A DNA stretch of 38,588 nucleotides from IMG/VR virus record IMGVR_UViG_3300011114_000525, positions 1 through 38,588 of that record. One strand, 5' to 3'. Of the stretch, positions 29,319 through 35,651 are shown piece by piece. The notes under the pieces were generated by a model that worked only from the letters and a program-made list of their open reading frames with translations, ran no database searches and had not been told where the DNA came from. The translations under genes were made by a program, and so were the position numbers. This DNA is from a virus. Within the stretch, counting starts at the first letter, position 1, and each line of letters begins with the position of its first letter.

Positions 29319-29703
29319 TGCTATCACGCCACAAGTCGAAACACGCCCAACCACCACCACACCAACACCCAAACCAACATCTAGGCGATCACCTACGATC
29401 TTTACTATTCCGCAGCCGGCACCCGTATTGCCGAGCCGTATCGGGTAGGGGTACCCATTCAGCCGGCCAAACTAATCGACAACACCAACGCCAGCAGACC
29501 GCAACAGCGCACCACCAACCACCCGCCGCACAGATCATAACTGGGGGTATGCCGAGCCAGCCGCCCCCTCTATATGTCTATTATCCGTTGTGTCGATGTT
29601 TGGTTTTGTTGGTCACTCACAGTGGTTGACCCCTTGCCCAGGGAGGTGGGTGGTGGGGTGACTACTCTGTGTGGTTTTGGTTTTGTATCGTGTTGGGAGA
29701 TAT

Positions 29704-29871
29704 ATGCACTTGTGTGTATCTCTGGTAGTGATGGCGGCTAATGATTGTTCGGGTGTTTGCTCCCCCCACGGTTCGCTCACTGGTGAGCAGGTCGCCGTAG
29801 CCAAGAGTTTTAGCCGACACCTTTGTTTTAATGATTTGACGTTCATCACGCTGCTTGATCTATTTGAATAG
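29704..29871 (+). CDS. Possible small ORF, 55 aa
   Basis: ATG 29704 is preceded by TTGGGAGA (29693-29700), the same octamer found before the two early operons. The translation begins MHLCVSLVVMAANDCSGVCS and has a hydrophobic N-terminal part and a later SFSRHLCFNDLTF. The frame crosses the GCTCAC hairpin. Composition is unlike neighbouring genes, and an opposite-strand frame of similar length overlaps it. Support rests mainly on the shared octamer. Confidence 0.25.
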   Translation: MHLCVSLVVMAANDCSGVCSPHGSLTGEQVAVAKSFSRHLCFNDLTFITLLDLFE

Positions 29872-29964
29872 TTCATCGAACCACGTTTCCGTGGATGATT
29901 GTCCCGCCCTGTGCAACGAGGGTACGACCGTGTAAGTGCTTGTGTGTCGTCATCCCGACGAGTG

Positions 29965-29995
29965 TTGTTGGAGAGTGTAGCAGATGTGGTATCGT
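29965..29995 (+). promoter_or_regulatory. Possible promoter before the Lys-rich protein gene
   Basis: TTGTTG (29965-29970) and TATCGT (29990-29995) are separated by 19 bp; TTGGAG (29968-29973) gives 16. The -10 fits TAnnnT. It lies 43 bases before ATG 30039, at the right end of the non-coding region. Moderate match only. Confidence 0.4.
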
Positions 29996-30038
29996 TTTGG
30001 CAGGTACCTATTCATAAGTTAACTTTAAGGAACAAATC

Positions 30039-30314
30039 ATGGCGATGAAAAAAGTTGCAAAAAAAGTTGCACAAAAATCAAAAAGTGGTTACGGCGGGAC
30101 AGAATCTGGAGCAGAATTTGTAGACCGTAATAATTACTATGCCGCAAAGGGTTCAAAAGGTTCTTCTCCTTCGGCTGGTACTCGTACACGTACTGCATTA
30201 CAACGACCTGGTTCTCTAAAACAACCAACAGGTAATGAGCGTAATAGTTCATCTGCTATGGGTGGTATGTTTCCAACAGGGAAGAAAAAAGTTACAAAGG
30301 GTTCAAAAAAATAA
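30039..30314 (+). CDS. Lys/Ser-rich basic protein, 91 aa
   Basis: ATG 30039 has AAGGA upstream. It begins MAMKKVAKKVAQKSKSGYGG and ends PTGKKKVTKGSKK; the middle is Ser, Gly and Arg rich (SAGTRTRTALQRPGSLKQ). It is probably disordered and strongly positive, suggesting nucleic-acid binding or packaging-related function. It stands alone between a promoter-like region and a strong terminator, so it is expressed as a single-gene unit. Similar Lys-rich proteins lie at 11217-11461. Confidence 0.6.
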   Translation: MAMKKVAKKVAQKSKSGYGGTESGAEFVDRNNYYAAKGSKGSSPSAGTRTRTALQRPGSLKQPTGNERNSSSAMGGMFPTGKKKVTKGSKK

Positions 30315-30337
30315 CATCCCAAACGTAAGTGTTAACT

Positions 30338-30366
30338 AAACCTCTGCCTTCGGGTGGGGGTTTTTT
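30338..30366 (+). terminator. Rho-independent terminator with TTCG loop
   Basis: AAACCTCTGCC (30338-30348), loop TTCG (30349-30352), GGTGGGGGTTT (30353-30363) forms an 11-pair stem with three G-T pairs. It runs directly into TTTTTT (30361-30366). This is a classic terminator with a stable tetraloop and isolates the Lys-rich gene from the terminase operon. Confidence 0.9.
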
Positions 30367-30367
30367 A

Positions 30368-30440
30368 ATGTTGGTGGGCGAGGGGAGAACCGGAGTTAGT
30401 AACCCGACGAAACTATCTCTACGGACACACCCACCAACAT
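30368..30440 (+). other. 11-bp inverted repeat with structured loop before the terminase operon
   Basis: ATGTTGGTGGG (30368-30378) is the exact reverse complement of CCCACCAACAT (30430-30440). The 51 bases between contain GAGA/TCTC and CGG/CCG pairs that nest inside. It starts 2 bases after the terminator's T-run and ends 5 bases before the -10 box at 30445. It could be an RNA structure, an operator or a packaging recognition site near the terminase genes. Confidence 0.5.
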
Positions 30441-30444
30441 GGTG

Positions 30445-30450
30445 TATGCT
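30445..30450 (+). promoter_or_regulatory. -10 box placed for a leaderless mRNA
   Basis: TATGCT lies 8 bases before ATG 30459, and transcription would be expected to begin at or within a few bases of that ATG. No ribosome site is present in the gap. Leaderless genes with TAnnnT at this spacing are common in actinobacteria. Confidence 0.5.
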
Positions 30451-30458
30451 ATCAGATT

Positions 30459-31277
30459 ATGGTTAACGGTGAATCATTATTTTCGTACAAAGCGCGAACA
30501 GAAAAAACTACGCCTCCTGCGTCTAAACCGCATCGTTCAAAAGCGGCTATCAATACTCAAAACACTGCTAAAGCAAAAGGCCCCAAGCCGTTGACTAAAG
30601 CGGAACAGTGGTTGAAAGATAATCCACCGAACCGTCAGGGCATTGTTGACGAAGTGAAGTCGATGTTGTCCCCAAAAAATCTTACTGGTGCTAATGCAAT
30701 TCAGGCTGCCATTAAGGGTGATGGAATGTCCACAACTGAGCGCATTACAACAGGGTTGACTGGTGTGGTGCAGGGTTTATCGTTTGCTGCTGGTGGTGCA
30801 GCAGGTGAACCTGCTGTTGAGGGCGTAAAAAACACTGGTATCCCAGCACGAGCAGTAAATAAAATAACAAAGCAAGAAGTTTTGCTCCACGGAAGAAAAA
30901 CTTCTGGGTATTCAGAAATAAAACCAGCAGGTGGAAAGTACGAAAACCAACCAGAATTAAAAAAACATGCTTATAACTATTTTGACAACCCAAAGGCTCC
31001 AAATATTGCAGCGCCCAAAGGAAAATCATTAGGGGTAGAAGCATTACCATTCGCCCACGAGGGGGGAACCCTTTATGCGGTAAGAGGACCAAGGAAAAGT
31101 TTTACAAACCCACGTGGAGAAAAAGTTAATTGGAGTAGGGACACCGTTGTAAAATCTCAACAAAATCAAAAAGTTGTTGGGAGCATTCCAATAAATCATG
31201 CAGCGTACGGTGACTATGAAACCCAAATTGCTTCAATGTTAAAACGCGCTGGCGTAAAACTTCCTAGAAACAAGTAA
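30459..31277 (+). CDS. Unidentified 272-aa protein, C-terminal ADP-ribosyltransferase-like candidate
   Basis: The N-terminal 90 residues are basic and disordered-looking (Lys, Pro and Thr rich), followed by an Ala/Gly segment (ITTGLTGVVQGLSFAAGG). The C-terminal 130 residues hold EVLLHGRKTSGYSEIKP, AYNYFDN, GGTLYAVRGPRKSF and NWSRDTVV. An initial LLHG-x3-SGxxxI-x-P strand, followed by a YAV strand, resembles the His-Gly core of ADP-ribosyltransferase-like domains, but no clear catalytic Glu can be fixed. It has no ribosome site and probably a leaderless start. It lies at the head of the terminase operon; it could be a packaged effector or a capsid-associated enzyme. Confidence 0.5.
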   Translation: MVNGESLFSYKARTEKTTPPASKPHRSKAAINTQNTAKAKGPKPLTKAEQWLKDNPPNRQGIVDEVKSMLSPKNLTGANAIQAAIKGDGMSTTERITTGLTGVVQGLSFAAGGAAGEPAVEGVKNTGIPARAVNKITKQEVLLHGRKTSGYSEIKPAGGKYENQPELKKHAYNYFDNPKAPNIAAPKGKSLGVEALPFAHEGGTLYAVRGPRKSFTNPRGEKVNWSRDTVVKSQQNQKVVGSIPINHAAYGDYETQIASMLKRAGVKLPRNK

Positions 31278-31289
31278 GGTTGTCCCTAT

Positions 31290-31505
31290 ATGGGAACCAA
31301 ACGAAAAGTAGCACCAGAAGACAAACAACGATTCTTCGCCGCCATAGCCGCAGGCTCCTCAATAACCGAAGCCTCACGCATCTCAGGCGTACACATCAAC
31401 ACAGGCTCACGATGGTTAGCCCAATCTAAAGCAGCCAAAGCCAAACTAGACGCAGCAAAAATTGCCAAACGCGAACGCAAAGCAAACAAGAACTCTCCGG
31501 TTTAG
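31290..31505 (+). CDS. Small HTH protein, small-terminase candidate, 71 aa
   Basis: Residues 11-45 have EDKQRFFAAIAAGSSITEAS then RISGVHINTGSRWLAQ, a helix-turn-helix of the type found at the N-terminus of small terminase subunits. The remainder is a Lys/Ala-rich helix (KAAKAKLDAAKIAKRERKAN). It matches the N-terminal region of the TerL that follows at 31509 (both have GVHINT and a Trp three or four residues later). It ends 3 bases before the TerL start. It is shorter than usual small terminases and may work with the TerL-fused copy to recognise phage DNA. Confidence 0.6.
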   Translation: MGTKRKVAPEDKQRFFAAIAAGSSITEASRISGVHINTGSRWLAQSKAAKAKLDAAKIAKRERKANKNSPV

Positions 31506-31508
31506 TCT

Positions 31509-33485
31509 GTGACTGCTGGAAGATCAGGGCGACGACAAATTCCGCCACAAGATGTAGCCCGTTTTTGGCAGGCCCGTGCGTCAGGTATGTCGATCAAAGA
31601 TGCAGCGAAGATTGCTGGTGTGCATATCAACACCGCACAAAAATGGGATTCTAAAAAACGTAAAGTGAAAGCCGAGTTAGAGTTAGCGAACTTGGATGGG
31701 GCTAAAGTACGCAAAAAAGAAGGTGGCGTTCAAGCAGATCAGTGGCAAAAAGTTATGGATGTGTCCGATCTGCCACCAGTGATTCCGTATGACCGTTTGA
31801 AACCTGAAGCGCAACGGGCGTTAACCGATTTTGATTATTTCCGTAGACGCTATTTGGGGCGTGTTCCGTCACCGTGGCAGGTTGATGCTGCATATCAGAT
31901 CGAAGCATGGCTGTTGAACGATGATAAAGAGTTTGTGGTGTTGAACTGTCCCCCAGGTGCAGGCAAATCCACGTTGTTCCATGATGTGGCTGTGTGGCAG
32001 ATAGTTAAAAACCGCAAGATTCGTGTGATGATCGGTTCCGTGTCACAGGCTTTGGCAAAAATGTATTCGCGTCGTATCCGTGAAACCCTTGAACGCCAGT
32101 TTCCTTTAGACCCTGACCCGATCCTGATAGACAAAGGGTTGGCAATCAAAGCCGAAGCATGTTTAGCGATAGACTTCGGCAGGTTTAAGCCTTCAACAAG
32201 TGGTAGTCTGTGGCGAGCCGAAGAATTTATTGTCGAACAGGAGGACATGGGTGGACTGGACAACAAAGAACCTACTGTTAGTGCTTATGGTATCGAGTCT
32301 GAGTTCATTGGCCACCGTGCGGATCTCTGTCTATTTGACGACGTTGCGAGTCCGGAAAATGCTAAAGAGAGTGCGGCGCGAGATAAACTCATTGAACGAT
32401 GGGACTCAATGGCAGAAGCCCGTGTCGACCCAGGTGGACTCCTCGCAGTCATTGGACAAAGACTCGGCCCACTTGACCTCTACGCGCACTGCCTCTCCAA
32501 AATCACGTACGAAGATTTTGAAGACAACTACGACGGGTCAGACACCACAGACATCTCCGAAGAAAAAGAACCCCTCAAAAAGCACAAGTACCACCACCTC
32601 ATCTACAAAGCGTATTACGAAGAATTAGATACAGGTAAACTGTCTAAACGCAACACGGCTGCCGCATGGCCTGTTGGACCACTGCTTGACCCGTACCGTC
32701 TGTCGTGGAAAGATTTGTCGTATGTGAAACACTCAAATCCTGCGAAGTTTGCTGTGGTGTATCAGCAAGAAGATCAGGCCGAAGGCAACTATCTGATTGA
32801 ACGGGTGTGGGCTACTGGTGGTGTTGGTCCTGACGGTGTGATGTATCCAGGGTGTATTGACAATGAGCGCAGACCAGGACATATCCCACCAAACTTGCAA
32901 CCGCCACTAATTTCGATTGCGTCGGTTGACCCGTCACCAACCATGTTTTGGGCTATCCAATGGTGGATATATCAACCTGAAACAAACCTGCGGTTCTTGA
33001 TTGATTGTGAGCGTGTGAAATTAACTGCCGAAGGTTTGTTGGGTTACGACATTTCGGGGCGCACCTATTCAGGGATTATGGAAGATTGGCAGAACAGATC
33101 ATTTGAATACGGGTATCCGATCTCGCATTGGATTGTGGAAGTGAACGCTGCACAACGATTCTTGTTGGCACACGACTTTGTTCGCAAATGGCAGGCATTA
33201 CATACCGTGAACGTGGTACCGCACACCACAAGCCGCAACAAGTTAGACGAAAACTTGGGTGTGGAAGCGTTGCTGCCGAACTTGTGGCGTTCCGGTCAGG
33301 TGCGTTTGCCGACTATGCGTGAAAACTGGAAGACTTTGGCGTTCATTGAGGAGATGTCTTCGTGGACTAGAGACAAAAAAGCGGGTACCGACCTTGTGAT
33401 GGCACACTGGTTTGCTGAACTACATGCACCGAAACTTCGACAGGGTGTTGCACCGCCGAAACAGTGGCGGCCTTCTTGGATTTAG
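31509..33485 (+). CDS. terL: Large terminase with N-terminal helix-turn-helix
   Basis: This 658-aa packaging motor starts with GTG 31509. Residues 12-48 are a small-terminase-like HTH (FWQARASGMSIKDAAKIAGV followed by HINTAQKW). The ATPase has a Walker A CPPGAGKST (147-155) and Walker B LCLFDD (273-278). The nuclease half has IASVDPSPTMFWAIQWW (first Asp of the RNase-H-like site) and a later TDLVMAHWFAEL near the end. It pumps DNA into the procapsid through the portal and cuts concatemers. The fused HTH is unusual and suggests the small and large functions are partly joined here. Confidence 0.9.
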   Translation: MTAGRSGRRQIPPQDVARFWQARASGMSIKDAAKIAGVHINTAQKWDSKKRKVKAELELANLDGAKVRKKEGGVQADQWQKVMDVSDLPPVIPYDRLKPEAQRALTDFDYFRRRYLGRVPSPWQVDAAYQIEAWLLNDDKEFVVLNCPPGAGKSTLFHDVAVWQIVKNRKIRVMIGSVSQALAKMYSRRIRETLERQFPLDPDPILIDKGLAIKAEACLAIDFGRFKPSTSGSLWRAEEFIVEQEDMGGLDNKEPTVSAYGIESEFIGHRADLCLFDDVASPENAKESAARDKLIERWDSMAEARVDPGGLLAVIGQRLGPLDLYAHCLSKITYEDFEDNYDGSDTTDISEEKEPLKKHKYHHLIYKAYYEELDTGKLSKRNTAAAWPVGPLLDPYRLSWKDLSYVKHSNPAKFAVVYQQEDQAEGNYLIERVWATGGVGPDGVMYPGCIDNERRPGHIPPNLQPPLISIASVDPSPTMFWAIQWWIYQPETNLRFLIDCERVKLTAEGLLGYDISGRTYSGIMEDWQNRSFEYGYPISHWIVEVNAAQRFLLAHDFVRKWQALHTVNVVPHTTSRNKLDENLGVEALLPNLWRSGQVRLPTMRENWKTLAFIEEMSSWTRDKKAGTDLVMAHWFAELHAPKLRQGVAPPKQWRPSWI

Positions 33486-33491
33486 TATGGT
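33486..33491 (+). promoter_or_regulatory. Possible -10 box before the portal gene
   Basis: TATGGT lies just after the TerL stop, 34 bases before TTG 33526, with no clear -35 box. It is one of several TATGNT boxes in late gene gaps. Confidence 0.35.
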
Positions 33492-33525
33492 ATCTTTGTA
33501 CTAATTCTCATATTTAGGAGTGCGT

Positions 33526-35286
33526 TTGCTTACCACTGAAGAAATCGTTGCTCTCTATGAGCAAAGGCGCAGAGCGCAGGGTCCTTTGCAGGAACAAATG
33601 CGCCGTGTACGCGACCTAGCCAACGGTGATGTGATCGTACCACTAAACGAACTAGATAAGAACGCTAAAGCATCTGTAGCAAACCTGTTAGTACAAGGCT
33701 TGGATCAAATGTCGATGCGTGTCGCATCAACAATGCCAACCCCGTACTTCCCACCAGTCAAAGAAGGCTCAGACCGTTCCAAGTCCACAGCCAAAATGCG
33801 CAAACGCGCCATGCTGTCTATTTGGGATCATAACCGTATGCAAATGAAAATGCGTCGCCGCGCACGACACCTTCTCGGCTACTCACAGTCGGCCGTAGTA
33901 CTCAAACCTGACTTCAAAACGTTGATGCCAACATGGACTGTACGCAACCCATTAGACACCTACCCTGCGTTCACCGATGACCCAGACAATCCAGTTCCAG
34001 AAGACTGCATCTTTACTTTCAAAGCCACAGCCGCATATCTGCTACAAAATTATGGCGATCTAGTGCTAGGTAAACTGCGTATGGGCAAAGTTGATGGTGC
34101 AACCAAATACACAATGCTCGAATATGTGGCACCCGACTACATGTATCTTGTCGTTTTAGGTGCAGAAGACAACCCAACCTTAAACGCATCAGAACGTGCC
34201 GGTATCGAAGCACTCACTATCGAGATGATCCCGAACCGCACCAACATGCCGTTGGCTGTTGTAGCAAACCGCATCACCCTAGATAAGCCTCGCGGTCAGT
34301 TTGACGGTGTGATGGGCATGTACTACACACGCGCACGACTACAAGCATTAACCGAAATCGCTATTGAGCGCGGCATCTTCCCTGAAGAATATCTGATTGC
34401 ACGACCAGGCGAAAATCCTGAAATCATGCAAGTAGCCAACGGCAAACAAGGACAGTTGGGTATTGTCAAAGGTGGCGACATTCAACAATTACAACTTAAC
34501 CCAGGCTATAAGACCGATACCGCACTAGATCGGTTGGAGCGTCAAGAACGCTTAGAGGGTGCAATTCCCGCAGAGTTCGGCGGTGAATCAGCATCCAATA
34601 TCCGAACTGGTCGTCGCGGCGAATCAGTCCTTTCAGCAACCGTAGATTTTCGTGTTCAAGAAGCACAAGCAACCTTTGAACAATCACTGTTCGCAGAAGA
34701 CAAGATCGCTATTGCAATCGAAAAAGCGTATTGGGGTAACACCACCAAAACATTCTATATGGGTGCCAAACAGTCGGTTGGCATGGAGTCATATCAACCA
34801 AACAAAATTTGGCAAACAGACTTCCATTATGTCGCATATTCGGCAGCAGGATCAGACGTAAACAGTTTGATCGTAGGTTTAGGTCAGCGGCTCGGAACGG
34901 GCTTAATGAGTAAAGAATCAGCGCGTGAAGCGGACCCACTCATTTCCGACCCTGACCTAGAACATGACCGCATCATCGCTGAAGGAGTTGAATCTGCGTT
35001 ACTATCATCCATACAACAGCAGGCTGCGAATCCTGAAGGCCCGTATCAGCCAGAAGATTTGGCATACCTCACCAAACTCGTTGTCGAACAAGACGTACCC
35101 CTATTCGACGCTGTTAAACGGACAGACCAGCGGGCAAAAGACCGCCAAGCAGCACAAGCACCAGCAGGCGCACCAGAAACAATGCCAGGACTAGCCATGC
35201 CAGGAATGGGTGCGCAACAACCAGCCGAAGCACCAGCAGGACCTCCAGGAATAGAAGGACTGTTAGCACAACTAGGGGGTAGATAA
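33526..35286 (+). CDS. Portal protein
   Basis: I choose TTG 33526 because AGGAG (33516-33520) lies 5 bases before it; a GTG at 33520 would overlap that ribosome site. The 586-aa protein has the portal pattern: an N-terminal helix (LYEQRRRAQGPLQEQMRRVR), NLLVQGLDQMSMRVA, a region with WTVRNPLDTYPAFTDDP and a later helical stem part (GESVLSATVDFRVQEAQATF). The end is Pro/Ala/Gly rich with PGLAMPGMGAQQ. Twelve copies normally form the DNA channel at one head vertex. It follows TerL, as usual. Confidence 0.82.
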   Translation: MLTTEEIVALYEQRRRAQGPLQEQMRRVRDLANGDVIVPLNELDKNAKASVANLLVQGLDQMSMRVASTMPTPYFPPVKEGSDRSKSTAKMRKRAMLSIWDHNRMQMKMRRRARHLLGYSQSAVVLKPDFKTLMPTWTVRNPLDTYPAFTDDPDNPVPEDCIFTFKATAAYLLQNYGDLVLGKLRMGKVDGATKYTMLEYVAPDYMYLVVLGAEDNPTLNASERAGIEALTIEMIPNRTNMPLAVVANRITLDKPRGQFDGVMGMYYTRARLQALTEIAIERGIFPEEYLIARPGENPEIMQVANGKQGQLGIVKGGDIQQLQLNPGYKTDTALDRLERQERLEGAIPAEFGGESASNIRTGRRGESVLSATVDFRVQEAQATFEQSLFAEDKIAIAIEKAYWGNTTKTFYMGAKQSVGMESYQPNKIWQTDFHYVAYSAAGSDVNSLIVGLGQRLGTGLMSKESAREADPLISDPDLEHDRIIAEGVESALLSSIQQQAANPEGPYQPEDLAYLTKLVVEQDVPLFDAVKRTDQRAKDRQAAQAPAGAPETMPGLAMPGMGAQQPAEAPAGPPGIEGLLAQLGGR

Positions 35287-35651
35287 TGGCTGCATACGCA
35301 CAACGAACTGATCTGAACTCATCTGCGATGACCCCACAATACGGTGGTGTGAAAGCGTTGGCTGACGCACAAAAAGCGGTACCAATGGGTGCATCACCAG
35401 CCACAGCACCACAAATCCAACGCCCTGTTCCTGGCGCAGCAGGATCGTTAACACGCCCAACAGAACGACCACTAGAACCTGTTACTGCTGGCGCAAACTT
35501 TGGTCCAGGACCGAACGCTATGCAAGCCGGTATCCCTATGCCACGTTCATCCAATGGTGCTGCTATTGAAGAACTACGCGCTATTGCGCAAATGTATGCG
35601 TCGGATGATCTGCTCGACTTATTGGATGCGTATGGAAATGATGTTCAGTGA
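35286..35651 (+). CDS. Small structural protein, 121 aa
   Basis: The start overlaps the portal stop (TAATG), and the stop overlaps the GTG of the giant gene (GTGA), so the three are co-translated. The first 85 residues are Pro/Ala/Gly-rich and probably disordered (MGASPATAPQIQRPVPGAAG). A helix follows, IEELRAIAQMYASDDLLDLL. The layout suggests an adaptor or a portal-associated minor protein. No family recognised. Confidence 0.6.
   Translation: MAAYAQRTDLNSSAMTPQYGGVKALADAQKAVPMGASPATAPQIQRPVPGAAGSLTRPTERPLEPVTAGANFGPGPNAMQAGIPMPRSSNGAAIEELRAIAQMYASDDLLDLLDAYGNDVQ

Larger units (their letters stand above)
29248..30038. other. 790-bp largely non-coding, hairpin-rich region
   Basis: After the clamp-like gene come two tandem hairpins (29265-29280 and 29284-29318), then a C- and A-rich stretch to about 29565 and an abrupt change to G- and T-rich sequence to 30000. 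Hairpins include GCTCAC-TG-GTGAGC (29775-29788) and CCACG-TTTC-CGTGG (29881-29894) and CGTC-ATCCC-GACG near 29950. Short open frames on both strands exist but none is convincing except possibly 29704-29871. No tRNA was found. It may hold an origin, a non-coding RNA, or both. Confidence 0.55.

Noticed and set aside
29613-29876. Opposite-strand 87-aa frame in the non-coding region
   Set aside because: The switch in strand composition makes it tempting, but the start has no ribosome site, the sequence shows no recognisable fold, and it would be the only minus-strand gene.
29560-30000. tRNA or tmRNA gene
   Set aside because: No T-loop consensus with matching acceptor arms, and no 3' CCA context, could be found among the hairpins.
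33520-33525. GTG 33520 as the portal start
   Set aside because: The AGGAG ribosome site ends on this G, leaving no spacing; TTG 33526 has 5 bases of spacing.
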